The translations under genes and the position numbers were made by a program. Of a stretch of 64,000 nt of DNA, positions 24,822 through 32,928 are shown in pieces. A model generated the notes under the pieces. It was not told the DNA's origin. It saw only the letters and a program-made list of their open reading frames with translations, and ran no database searches. The stretch is from Diaphorobacter nitroreducens (lineage in GTDB: Bacteria; Pseudomonadota; Gammaproteobacteria; Burkholderiales; Burkholderiaceae_C), in the NCBI GenBank assembly GCA_003755025.1, contig RJVL01000002.1, positions 124,001-188,000 on the forward strand. Reading direction: 5' to 3'. Position 1 is the first letter of the stretch, and every line of letters starts with the position of its first letter.

Positions 24822-26030
24822 TCAGACGCGCTCGAACACTGCGGCGATGCCCTGGCCGCCGCCGATGCACATGGTCTCCAGGCCGTAGCGGCCCTTGCGG
24901 CGCTGCAGCTCGTGCAGCAGCGTGGCCAGGATGCGCACGCCCGTGGCGCCGATGGGGTGGCCCAGCGAGATGCCCGAGCCGTTGACGTTGAGCTTGTGCG
25001 CGATGGCATCCTGGTCCTGCCATTCCCAGCCCTTGAGCACGGCCAGCACCTGGCAGGCGAAGGCCTCATTGAGCTCCACCAGATCCATGTCGTCGATGCG
25101 CAGGTTCAGCCGCGCGAGCAGCTTCTTCACGGCCGGCACCGGGCCGATGCCCATGTGCGAGGGCTCGCAGCCCGCGGCGGCCCAGCCCACCAGCGTGGCC
25201 ATGGGCGTGAGGCCCAGCTCGGCCAGCTTGTCCTCGGCCACGATCAGGCAGGCGGCCGAGGCATCGTTTTGCTGGCTGGCATTGCCGGCGGTCACGGTGC
25301 CGTTCGGCATCAGCACGCGCAGCTTGGCCAGGCTCTCGGGCGTGACGTCGGCGCGAAAGCCCTCATCGCGGGCAAACGTGACCGGCTCGCCCTTGCGCTG
25401 CGGCACCTGCACGGGAACGATTTCGTCGGCAAAGCGGCCCGCCTCCCAGGCGGCCGCCGCGCGCTGGTGGCTGCGCAGCGCGAAGGCGTCGGCCTCCTCG
25501 CGCGTGATGCCATAGTCGCGCGCCAGGTTCTCCGCCGTCTCGATCATTCCGCTGATCTTGCCGAAGCGCTCCACCGGCTGCGAGCGCTCGCGCCCGCGGT
25601 CCAGGCGGTCGTAGAAGCGCACGTTGCCCGAGCGCGCGCCCCAGCGCATGTCGGTGCTGTAGTACTCGATGTTGCTCATGCTCTCCACGCCGCCGGCGAT
25701 CACCACGTCGGCGGCGCCGCTCTGCACCATCATCGACGCGGTGACGATGGCCTGCAGGCCGCCGCCGCAGCGCCGGTCCAACTGCATGCCGGGCACCGAC
25801 ACCGGCAGGCCCGCCTGCAGCGCGGCCCAGCGGCCCACGCAGGGCACCTCGCTGTTGGCGTACGACTGGGCCATCACCACGTCGTCGATGCGTGCGGGGT
25901 CGATGCCGCTTCTCTCGACCACGGCGCGCACCGTGGTGGCGGCCAGCTCCTCGACGGGCACGGGCCGCAGGCTGCCGCCAAAGGTGCCAACGGGGGTGCG
26001 GACGGGGGTGACGATGGCGGCTCTGCGCAT
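24822..26030 (-). CDS. Acetyl-CoA C-acyltransferase (thiolase)
   Basis: A 402-residue degradative thiolase. All catalytic elements are present: nucleophile Cys in QLDRRCGGGLQAI, the NEAFA motif, GHPIGATG with the catalytic His, and the second Cys in CIGGGQG. It cleaves 3-oxoacyl-CoA with CoA to acetyl-CoA and a shortened acyl-CoA. It belongs to the minus-strand beta-oxidation operon; a family-A repeat separates it from the CoA-transferase gene upstream. Confidence 0.94.
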   Translation of the reverse strand: MRRAAIVTPVRTPVGTFGGSLRPVPVEELAATTVRAVVERSGIDPARIDDVVMAQSYANSEVPCVGRWAALQAGLPVSVPGMQLDRRCGGGLQAIVTASMMVQSGAADVVIAGGVESMSNIEYYSTDMRWGARSGNVRFYDRLDRGRERSQPVERFGKISGMIETAENLARDYGITREEADAFALRSHQRAAAAWEAGRFADEIVPVQVPQRKGEPVTFARDEGFRADVTPESLAKLRVLMPNGTVTAGNASQQNDASAACLIVAEDKLAELGLTPMATLVGWAAAGCEPSHMGIGPVPAVKKLLARLNLRIDDMDLVELNEAFACQVLAVLKGWEWQDQDAIAHKLNVNGSGISLGHPIGATGVRILATLLHELQRRKGRYGLETMCIGGGQGIAAVFERV

Positions 26031-26060
26031 GGTGTTGCTCCTTGAAATATGAATGAAAAT

Positions 26061-26100
26061 GGCCGCTAGCGCTTATCTGACATGCGCTAATAGCTATCAA
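26061..26100. repeat. Palindromic repeat family A, copy 5
   Basis: CTAGCGCTT-N7-ATGCGCTAATAGCTATCAA; overlaps the stop codon of the CoA-transferase gene and sits in the promoter-side gap of the thiolase. Symmetry imperfect in one position. Confidence 0.7.
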
Positions 26101-27386
26101 ATTTGAAATACCGCGCCACAGCGGCGCAGCGTGTCGTGGGCCTGGCGCTCCAGGTCGGCGCGGTGTTCGGGGGCGGCAATGTCGATCAGCCGGCGCACGC
26201 GGCGCGACAGCGTCTGGCCGCGCAGGTCGGCCACGCCATGCTCGGTGACGATCAGACCCGCGTCGCTACGCGGCGTGCTCACCGGGCCCGAGAGCTGCGC
26301 CACGATGCGCGTCTTGCCCTTGGCGGTGGCGGGCAGCGCCACGATGGGCAGGCCGCCTTTGCTGCGGGCCGCGCCGCGCAGGAAGTCCACCGCGCCGCCC
26401 ACGGCGCCCACGTAGCAGCCGGCAGCCACCTCGGCGTTGATCTGGCCGGTGAGGTCCACCTCGATGGCCGCGTTGATGGCGGTGAGCTTGTGGCTGGTGG
26501 CCAGCACCTCGGGGTCGTGCGTGTAGTCGGTGCCGCGCAGCACGATCTGTGGGTTGCGGTGCGCCCAGCGGCGCAGCTTCTCGCCACCCATGAGGATGCC
26601 GCCAATGCCCACGCCGGTGTCCAGACTCTTCCTGGCGTTGGTGAGCACGCCGGCTTCGGCCAGAGCGGCAATGCCGTCGCCCACCGCGCCGCTGTGCAGG
26701 CCCAGGTCGCGGTGGCCGTGCAGCGCGGCCAGCACGGCCTCGGGCAGGTTGCCGATGCCCAGCTGCAGCGTGGCGCCGTCTTCCACCCACCCCGCCACAT
26801 GGCGCGCAATGGCCTGCTCCACCGGGCCGGGCGCGCTGCGGCTCTGATCCAGCGGCGGGTGCTCGGCGTCGATGAGCAGCGCGAAGTCGCTGGCCTGCAG
26901 GTGCAGCCCGCCGTGCGTCCAGGGCACGTCGGGGTGCACCTCGGCGATCACCACGCGCGCGCGCTCGATCGCGGCGGGCAGGTACTCCTGCACCAGCCCC
27001 AGGCTGTAGCGGCCCTGCGTATCGGGCGGCGACACCTGCAGCAGCACCACGTCGGCCGGCAGCACCCCCGCGCGGATCAGGCCCGGCAGATGGGAATAGT
27101 GGCTGGGCAGGATGTCCAGCACGCCGGCCTGGGCCAGGGCGCGATGCGGCCCGCCCGCGGCATAGCCGAAGAAATCGATGGCGTCGGCCTGCCCGGGCTG
27201 CAGCGTGTCCGACGCGCCGATGCCCACGAACACGCGCAGCCGCCCGCCCTGCGCCAGCGCGTGGCGATGCTGCACCACGGCGCGTGTGAGCGTCAGCGGC
27301 TCGGCCGTGGCCTGGCCCCACCACAGCGTGTCGCCGGGGCGGATCAGTGCCTGCAAGCGTTCGGCCAATGCGCTCATATCAGTCAT
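26097..27386 (-). CDS. Acetyl-CoA hydrolase/transferase family protein
   Basis: A 429-residue protein of the family that includes 4-hydroxybutyrate CoA-transferase and acetyl-CoA hydrolase (Cat1/AbfT type). Two related alpha/beta domains are evident; GIGNLPEAVLAAL in the middle and the C-terminal ITEHGVADLRG equivalent (VTEHGVADLRGQT) are characteristic. I start at MTDMSAL; a codon 9 bases on is equally possible. The longer upstream frame runs into a dispersed repeat and is not coding. It could activate an acid with acetyl-CoA as donor, complementing the CoA ligase of the same operon. Confidence 0.85.
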   Translation of the reverse strand: MTDMSALAERLQALIRPGDTLWWGQATAEPLTLTRAVVQHRHALAQGGRLRVFVGIGASDTLQPGQADAIDFFGYAAGGPHRALAQAGVLDILPSHYSHLPGLIRAGVLPADVVLLQVSPPDTQGRYSLGLVQEYLPAAIERARVVIAEVHPDVPWTHGGLHLQASDFALLIDAEHPPLDQSRSAPGPVEQAIARHVAGWVEDGATLQLGIGNLPEAVLAALHGHRDLGLHSGAVGDGIAALAEAGVLTNARKSLDTGVGIGGILMGGEKLRRWAHRNPQIVLRGTDYTHDPEVLATSHKLTAINAAIEVDLTGQINAEVAAGCYVGAVGGAVDFLRGAARSKGGLPIVALPATAKGKTRIVAQLSGPVSTPRSDAGLIVTEHGVADLRGQTLSRRVRRLIDIAAPEHRADLERQAHDTLRRCGAVFQI

Positions 27387-27416
27387 CCATGGCGCAGCGC
27401 GCCACCCGCAACCCAT

Positions 27417-27546
27417 GAAACTGGCGCGACGGCACCGGTCCGATGGCCGCGGAGCAGGCCATGCCAGCGGACGCCGTGGAGCGGGCTTTGCCCGGCCACT
27501 GGCGTCGTCCCCCTGGGGGGATGGCGCCGCAGGCGACACAAGGGGG
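27417..27546. repeat. GC-rich intergenic repeat family B, copy 1
   Basis: Begins GAAACTGGCGCGAC and is nearly identical over about 75 bases to the copy at 44851. It fills the gap between the CoA-transferase and the enoyl-CoA hydratase inside the operon. Confidence 0.75.
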
Positions 27547-27548
27547 AG

Positions 27549-28343
27549 TCATTTCCTGTCCCAGTCGAAGCGCAGCGGCTGCTTGTCCTTGAAGCGTCGC
27601 ACCGCGTCCTGGTGGTAGTCGGAGCCACGGCACACAGATTGCGCATAGGACTCCAGCTCGGCGATGGTGCGCGCGTCGCTCTCGAAGGACTGGTTCATGA
27701 TGGTCTTGGCCATGCCGATGGCAGCCGTGGAGGCCTCGCCAAAACGCCGCGCCAGCGCCCGCGCGGCCTCGGTCAGCGCCGCGGCGTCGTCCACGATGTC
27801 GAACACCATGCCCAGTTGCTTGGCTTCTTCGGCATCGACGGTGCGCGCGGTGAAGACCAGCTCCTTGGCTTTTTGCTGGCCCACGATGCGCGGCAGCAGG
27901 TGCATCGCGCCCAGGTCGGGGATCAGGCCGATGCGGCCGAACACCGCGCAGAACTTGGCGCGGCGCGTGGCCAGCACGAAGTCGGCCGCCAGCGCCAGGC
28001 TCAGGCCCGCGCCGAAGGCCGGGCCGTCCACCGCGGCGATCACGGGCTTCTCCAGGTTCACGAGTTCGGGGAACCACTGGTGCAGCTCGCGCATGCCCTT
28101 GCGAAAGGCCAGGCCGGTGCGGCTGGTGTCCAGCATGGCCGAGATGTCGCCACCCGAGCAGAACGCGCCGCCCGCGCCGGTGAGGATGACCGCGTGCACC
28201 TGCGCGTCGTCGCGCATCTGCGCGATGGCGGCGGCCAGGGCCGGGCGCATGGCCTGGTTGAGCGCGTTGCGTGCCTCGGGGCGGTTCAGGGTGATGGTGC
28301 CGATGCCGTCCTGCACGGCGGTCAACACGGGGGATGCGCTCAT
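27549..28343 (-). CDS. Enoyl-CoA hydratase/isomerase, PaaG-like
   Basis: A 264-residue crotonase. The oxyanion-hole glycines are in CSGGDISAM and FGAGLSLALAADF. The two glutamates of classical hydratases are not present; instead the FGRIGLIPDLGAMHLLPR segment has the Asp arrangement of PaaG-type 2,3-isomerases. I therefore favour double-bond isomerase or epoxide/oxepin-isomerase-like chemistry over simple hydration. A MaoC hydratase in the same operon could supply hydration. Confidence 0.85.
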   Translation of the reverse strand: MSASPVLTAVQDGIGTITLNRPEARNALNQAMRPALAAAIAQMRDDAQVHAVILTGAGGAFCSGGDISAMLDTSRTGLAFRKGMRELHQWFPELVNLEKPVIAAVDGPAFGAGLSLALAADFVLATRRAKFCAVFGRIGLIPDLGAMHLLPRIVGQQKAKELVFTARTVDAEEAKQLGMVFDIVDDAAALTEAARALARRFGEASTAAIGMAKTIMNQSFESDARTIAELESYAQSVCRGSDYHQDAVRRFKDKQPLRFDWDRK

Positions 28344-28372
28344 GGCGTGCTCCAGGGTTTTTGATTCAGAAC

Positions 28373-28420
28373 GAGCTACAGCGCTTACCTATGAAGCGCC
28401 GGCAGCTCACTTTTTGATAG
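28373..28420. repeat. Palindromic repeat family A, copy 6
   Basis: CAGCGCTT-N7-AAGCGCCGGCAGCTCAC followed by TTTTTGATAGC. Lies between MaoC and enoyl-CoA hydratase genes in the operon. Confidence 0.75.
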
Positions 28421-28421
28421 C

Positions 28422-29315
28422 TCACGCCAGTTCGGCGAAGCCGTGGCTCAGCACAACCTTGTCGCGTTCGAGCACACGGGCGCGCAGTTGCACCTGCGTC
28501 GGTTGGCCGGGCACGCGCCAGATCTCGGTCACCAACGTCTCGCCCGGGTACACCGGGGCGGCAAAGCGGATGTCCAGCGCCTTGAGGCGCGCGGGATCGC
28601 CGCCGCAGCACTGGCGCAGCACCGCGTGCGCCACCAGGCCATAGCTGGCCAGGCCGTGGAGGATGGGGCGCTCGAAGCCCGCCTTGGCGGCCACGGCCGG
28701 GTCGGCGTGCAGCGGGTTGTAGTCGCCCATCAGGCGGTAGAGCAGCGCCGCCTCGGGGCGGGTGGGCTGGGTGTCGGTGAAGTCGGGCGCGCGGTCCTGC
28801 GGCGTGGGCTGCAGCGCGGGCAGCGGTGCGTCGCTGGGCTGGCCGCCGCCCTGCTGGCTGTAGCCGCCATCCCCGCGCAGAAAGGTCACCTGCTGCACGG
28901 TGGCCAGCAGCTCGCCGGCGGCGGTTTCCAGGCGCCGCTCGGTCACCATGATGGCGCCCTTGCCCTCGCCCTTGTCGGTCAGGTGCGTGATGCGGTTGTG
29001 GCCCACGACCTCGCAGCTCGCGGGCAGCGGGCGGTGCAGGCGCATGCGCTGCTCGCCGTGCAGAAGCTTGACCCAGTCGATGCCCGTGTCCGGCTCGCGC
29101 GCCCAGAAGCCCGGGTAGCCCAGCACCACGGCCTGCGACGGCAGGGCGCGCAGGCCGCCTTCCAGCCCCTCGTAGACGAAGGGCAGCGCGCCGGCGTTCA
29201 GCGGATCGTTGCCCAGCCCGAGGCTGAGCGCATAGAGCATGGTGTCGCGCTCGGTGTAGTGCTGGTGCACCGGCGGGAAAACCCGGCTTTTCAGGTGTTG
29301 GTAGTCAATAGCCAT
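28422..29315 (-). CDS. MaoC-family (R)-specific enoyl-CoA hydratase
   Basis: A 297-residue double-hotdog protein, N-terminal MaoC-like half plus C-terminal MaoC half, as in the hydratase-2 part of multifunctional enzyme 2. The catalytic Asp/His pair is in MGDYNPLHADP, followed by GFERPILHGLASYG. It hydrates trans-2-enoyl-CoA to (R)-3-hydroxyacyl-CoA. The next gene upstream encodes an MFE-2-like SDR dehydrogenase, so the two together reproduce the peroxisomal-type D-pathway. Confidence 0.9.
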   Translation of the reverse strand: MAIDYQHLKSRVFPPVHQHYTERDTMLYALSLGLGNDPLNAGALPFVYEGLEGGLRALPSQAVVLGYPGFWAREPDTGIDWVKLLHGEQRMRLHRPLPASCEVVGHNRITHLTDKGEGKGAIMVTERRLETAAGELLATVQQVTFLRGDGGYSQQGGGQPSDAPLPALQPTPQDRAPDFTDTQPTRPEAALLYRLMGDYNPLHADPAVAAKAGFERPILHGLASYGLVAHAVLRQCCGGDPARLKALDIRFAAPVYPGETLVTEIWRVPGQPTQVQLRARVLERDKVVLSHGFAELA

Positions 29316-29354
29316 TTCGTTCCTCCATGACGCCGCGCGTCACCTGCATCGCTT

Positions 29355-29497
29355 GAAACTGGCGCGCCCCACACCAGGGCAGCCGAGCAAGGGCCTGGGC
29401 CGGCGCGCCGCCCCGCAGCGAGGGTTGCGTCCCCCTTCCCGGAGCGCGCAGCGCTGCGAGAGAAGGGGGAAGGCGCGCAGCGCCTCAGGGGGTTGTC
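29355..29497. repeat. GC-rich intergenic repeat family B, copy 2
   Basis: Begins GAAACTGGCGCGCC, contains CCCCCTT...AAGGGGG self-complementary arms and ends TCAGGGGGTTGT. Located between the SDR and MaoC genes. Confidence 0.75.
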
Positions 29498-29501
29498 TCT
29501 G

Positions 29502-30419
29502 TCACACAGGATCCCAGGAGAACACGTCGCCCGAGCGCTCCATGGGCACGAACGAGGCCTTGAGCGCGGGCATGCCGTGCTCGGCGATGAACTCGGGCGT
29601 CCAGCCTTCGCTGCGGTGCACCGAGCGCAGGGGGCGCGGCTGGCTCATCAGGAAGATTTCATTGTTGCGCACGGCGAAGACCTGGGCGTTCACGTCCTGG
29701 GCCTGGTCCGACAGCAGGTACACAGCCAGCGGGGCGATCTTGTTGGGCGTCATCTGCTGGATCTTGGCCACGCGCGCCTGCTGCTCGGGCGTGTCGGTGG
29801 GGATCGAGCCGATCATGCGGCTCCACGCAAAGGGCGCGATGCAGTTGGAGCGCACGTGGAACTTCTGCATGTCCAGCGCGATCGACTTGGACAGCGCCAC
29901 CAGCCCCAGTTTGGCCGCGCTGTAGTTGGCTTGGCCGAAGTTGCCGATCAGGCCCGAGGTGGAGGTCATGTGCACGAAGGCGCCGCTCTCCTGCTCCTTG
30001 AAATGGCTGGCGGCCGCGCGGCTCATGTAGTAACTGCCGTACAGGTGCACCTTGAGCACGGCGTCCCACTCGTCCAGGCTCATCTTGTGGAAGAACCGGT
30101 CACGCAGGATGCCCGCGTTGTTGACCACGCCGTCGATGCGGCCGAAGTGGTCGAGCGCGCACTGGATGATGCGGCCCGCCGCGGCGGCCTCGGCCACGCT
30201 GTCCATGTTGGCCACGGCCTGGCCGCCGGCGGCCTTGATCTCCTCGACCACCTTCTGCGCGGGGCCGGCGTCGGTGCCTTCGCCCGTGGTGGAGGTGCCG
30301 ATGTCGTTCACCACCACCTTGGCCCCGGCGGCGGCCAGCGCCAGCGCCATGTCGCGCCCGATGCCGCCGCCAGCCCCCGTCACCACCACCACCTTGTCCT
30401 GCACCATCTTCTGCGCCAT
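29502..30419 (-). CDS. SDR dehydrogenase, MFE-2-like 3-hydroxyacyl-CoA type
   Basis: A 305-residue classical SDR. TGAGGGIGRDMAL is the nucleotide loop, VVNDIG the acidic end selecting NAD(H), NNAGILRD the structural motif, and the catalytic Ser/Tyr/Lys are in TSTSGLIG and YSAAKLG. The form resembles the N-terminal dehydrogenase of peroxisomal multifunctional enzyme 2. I start at MAQKMVQDK; upstream codons give no family sequence. It is the first gene of the minus-strand operon to 21077 and divergent from the itaconate-like operon. Confidence 0.87.
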   Translation of the reverse strand: MAQKMVQDKVVVVTGAGGGIGRDMALALAAAGAKVVVNDIGTSTTGEGTDAGPAQKVVEEIKAAGGQAVANMDSVAEAAAAGRIIQCALDHFGRIDGVVNNAGILRDRFFHKMSLDEWDAVLKVHLYGSYYMSRAAASHFKEQESGAFVHMTSTSGLIGNFGQANYSAAKLGLVALSKSIALDMQKFHVRSNCIAPFAWSRMIGSIPTDTPEQQARVAKIQQMTPNKIAPLAVYLLSDQAQDVNAQVFAVRNNEIFLMSQPRPLRSVHRSEGWTPEFIAEHGMPALKASFVPMERSGDVFSWDPV

Positions 30420-30612
30420 GTCTGTCGTCCTTTGTTTGCGATAGGAAATCAATGGCTGCGAGCATGACGGCAAAGGGCCGCCCGCGCTATTCGGCAATCG
30501 CAAGGGCGGGCTTCGGCCCCATGAAAGCGGCGCGAAGACCCCGGGGGCTTCATGGGCGACGAAGAGGCGCTTTCACAAACGCGGATTGCGCGGGTGTCGG
30601 CCAGACCGCACG

Positions 30613-31518
30613 ATGGCGACCATGACCGAACCCACCATCGACACCGCCCAGCTCGCGCACCTGCAGACCTGGCAGGGCCAAAGCGAAACCCTGAGCGACA
30701 CCCTCACGGCCACGCCCATCGCGGCGCTGTCGGCCACGCTGGACCGCGACGACCCCGCGCCGGCTCCCGGCACCACCGTGCCGCCGCTGTGGCACTGGCT
30801 GTACTTCCTGCCGCATGCGCGCCAGAGCGAGATCGGCCCGGACGGGCACCCCAAGCGCGGGGGGTTTCTGCCGCCCGTGCCGCTGCCGCGCCGCATGTGG
30901 GCGGGCGGGCGTCTGCGCTGGGAAATGCAGGGAGATGGTGCCAACCCGCTGCAGGTGGGCCAACAGGTGCAGCGCACCTCCACCATCCAGTCCGTCAAGC
31001 ACAAGGCCGGGCGCTCGGGTGAGTTGCTCTTCGTGCTGGTGGAGCACCAGTACCGCAACGCGCAGGGCCTGGCGCTCACCGAGGAGCACGACATCGTCTA
31101 CCGCAGCGCCGCCCAGCCCGGCGACCCGGCGCCCACGCCGCAAAAGCCGCCGCTGGAGGGCCAGGCCGCCTGGTCGCGCACCATCGTGCCCGACGACGTG
31201 CTGCTGTTTCGCTACTCCGCGCTCACCTTCAACGGCCACCGCATCCATTACGACCGCAAGTACGTGACCGAGGTCGAGGGCTACCCCGGCCTGATCGTGC
31301 ACGGCCCGCTGATCGCCACGCTGCTGCTGGACCTGCTGCGCCGCAGCCTGCCCGGTGCGCAGGTGCTCACGTTCGACTTCCGCGCCGTGCGACCGACGTT
31401 CGACCTGCACCCGTTCAGCGTGCACGGCAGGCCCTCCAGCGACGGCAAGACCGTGGAGCTGTGGGCCCAGGACCACGAGGGCTGGCTGACCATGCAGGGC
31501 ACGGCCACGCTGGTCTGA
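30613..31518 (+). CDS. MaoC-type hydratase, candidate itaconyl-CoA hydratase
   Basis: A 301-residue protein of the mesaconyl-C4-CoA/itaconyl-CoA hydratase group (HTD2-like, double hotdog). LWHWLYFLPHARQSEIGPDGHPKRG is the N-terminal family block, seen here as WHWLYFL and GPDGHPKRGGF; the C-terminal HIHYDRKY and VHGPLIATLL blocks hold the His of the active site. It heads a plus-strand operon whose gene content matches the itaconate locus of Pseudomonas (hydratase, acyl-CoA dehydrogenase, CoA-transferase, MmgE/PrpD, VOC, CitE-like lyase). The expected step is itaconyl-CoA to citramalyl-CoA. Start uncertain: an ATG three codons later is equally good. Confidence 0.82.
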   Translation: MATMTEPTIDTAQLAHLQTWQGQSETLSDTLTATPIAALSATLDRDDPAPAPGTTVPPLWHWLYFLPHARQSEIGPDGHPKRGGFLPPVPLPRRMWAGGRLRWEMQGDGANPLQVGQQVQRTSTIQSVKHKAGRSGELLFVLVEHQYRNAQGLALTEEHDIVYRSAAQPGDPAPTPQKPPLEGQAAWSRTIVPDDVLLFRYSALTFNGHRIHYDRKYVTEVEGYPGLIVHGPLIATLLLDLLRRSLPGAQVLTFDFRAVRPTFDLHPFSVHGRPSSDGKTVELWAQDHEGWLTMQGTATLV

Positions 31519-31531
31519 ACACTACTAAATC

Positions 31532-31564
31532 CATAGCCGCTGGCGCTTGCTGCATCCGCGCCAG
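31532..31564. repeat. Palindromic repeat family A, copy 7 (degenerate)
   Basis: ATAGCCGCTGGCGCTT followed by a diverged right arm CGCGCCAG. It occupies the gap between hydratase and dehydrogenase genes. Confidence 0.5.
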
Positions 31565-31589
31565 AGTCTAAAAACACTTGAAATCCACC

Positions 31590-32750
31590 ATGATCCACCA
31601 GCCCGACCAGTACCAGGAAATCCGCGACGCCGTGCGCGCTCTGTGTGCCCAGTACCCTGACGAATACTTCCGCAAGGTCGATGAGGCCCGCGCCTACCCC
31701 GAGGCCTTTGTCGACGCCCTGACCCAGGCCGGCTGGATGGCCGCACTGATCCCGCAGGAGTACGGCGGCTCGGGCCTGACCATGGCCGAGGCCTCGGTCA
31801 TCATGGAAGAGATCAACCGCAGCGGCGGCAACTCCGGCGCCTGCCACGGCCAGATGTACGTGATGAACGCCATCGTGCGCAGCGGCAGCGAAGCGCAAAA
31901 GCAGAAATACCTGCCCAAGATTGCCTCGGGCGAGCTGCGCATCCAGTCCATGGGCGTGACCGAGCCCACCACGGGCAGCGACACCACCAAGCTCAAGACC
32001 AGCGCCGTCAAGAAAGACGGCCGCTGGGTCATCAACGGCCAGAAGGTCTGGATCTCGCGCATCCAGCACAGCGATCTGATGATTTTGCTGGCCCGCACCA
32101 CGCCCGCCGATCAGGTGAAAAAGCGCTCCGACGGCCTGTCGTGCTTCTTGATCGACCTGCACCAGGCGATTGGCAACGGCCTCACCGTGCGCCCCATCCT
32201 GAACATGGTCAACCACGAGACCAACGAACTGTTCTTCGACAACCTCGAGATCCCCGAGGACGCGCTGCTGGGCGAAGAAGGCAAGGGCTTCAAGACCCTG
32301 CTGGACGGCCTGAACGCCGAGCGCACGCTGATCGCCGCCGAGTGTATTGGCGATGGTTACTGGTTCATCGACCGGGCCAGCAAATACGCCAAGGAGCGCG
32401 TGGTGTTCAACCGCCCCATCGGCCAGAACCAGGGCGTGCAGTTCCCGATTGCTGACGCTTTCATCGAGCTGGAAGCCGCCAACCTGATGCGCTGGAAGGC
32501 CTGCGAGAAGATTGACGCCCACCAGAACGCGGGCGCCGAGGCCAACATGGCCAAGTACCTGGCGGCCAAGGCCAGCTGGGAAGCGGCCAACGTCTGCCTG
32601 CAGACCCACGGCGGCTTTGGCTTCGCGTGCGAATACGACATCGAGCGCAAATTCCGCGAAACCCGCCTGTACCAGGTGGCGCCGATTTCGACCAACATGA
32701 TCTACAGCTACGTGGCCGAGCACATCCTGGGCTTGCCCCGTTCGTTCTGA
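31590..32750 (+). CDS. Acyl-CoA dehydrogenase of the itaconate-like cluster
   Basis: A 386-residue acyl-CoA dehydrogenase. SMGVTEPTTGSDTTKLKT is the FAD motif and the C-terminal THGGFGFACEYDIERKFRET block is typical of the dicarboxylate and branched-acid subgroup; the EGT..I glutamate motif is replaced by APISTNMIYSY, so the base must lie elsewhere. I use the second ATG (MIHQPD), four codons inside the longest frame. A gene of this type sits between hydratase and VOC genes in the Pseudomonas itaconate locus, where its role is not settled; it may feed methylsuccinyl-like CoA into the pathway. Confidence 0.88.
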   Translation: MIHQPDQYQEIRDAVRALCAQYPDEYFRKVDEARAYPEAFVDALTQAGWMAALIPQEYGGSGLTMAEASVIMEEINRSGGNSGACHGQMYVMNAIVRSGSEAQKQKYLPKIASGELRIQSMGVTEPTTGSDTTKLKTSAVKKDGRWVINGQKVWISRIQHSDLMILLARTTPADQVKKRSDGLSCFLIDLHQAIGNGLTVRPILNMVNHETNELFFDNLEIPEDALLGEEGKGFKTLLDGLNAERTLIAAECIGDGYWFIDRASKYAKERVVFNRPIGQNQGVQFPIADAFIELEAANLMRWKACEKIDAHQNAGAEANMAKYLAAKASWEAANVCLQTHGGFGFACEYDIERKFRETRLYQVAPISTNMIYSYVAEHILGLPRSF

Positions 32751-32756
32751 CGTGCG

Positions 32757-32885
32757 ACACCCCCCTGTGGCGCTTCGCGCCTTCCCCCCGCTCTCGCAGC
32801 GCTACGCGCTGCGGGCAGGGGGACGACGCCCTCGCTGCGGGGCGGCCCTTGCTCGGCGTCCGCTGGTGTGGGTCGCGCCAGTTTC
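32757..32885. repeat. GC-rich intergenic repeat family B, copy 3 (inverted)
   Basis: Reverse-complement orientation relative to copies 1 and 2, ending CGCGCCAGTTTC. Located between the acyl-CoA dehydrogenase and CoA-transferase genes. Confidence 0.75.
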
Positions 32886-32928
32886 GAACGTCGCGGGCAG
32901 CGCCACCGCTCGATAGAAGTCCTGAGAT

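Noticed and set aside
26103-28364. A 753-codon open frame on the plus strand
   Set aside because: It lies antisense to CoA-transferase and hydratase/isomerase genes with clear families, is rich in His, Gly, Arg and Ala as expected of reverse frames in GC-rich DNA, and crosses a dispersed repeat.
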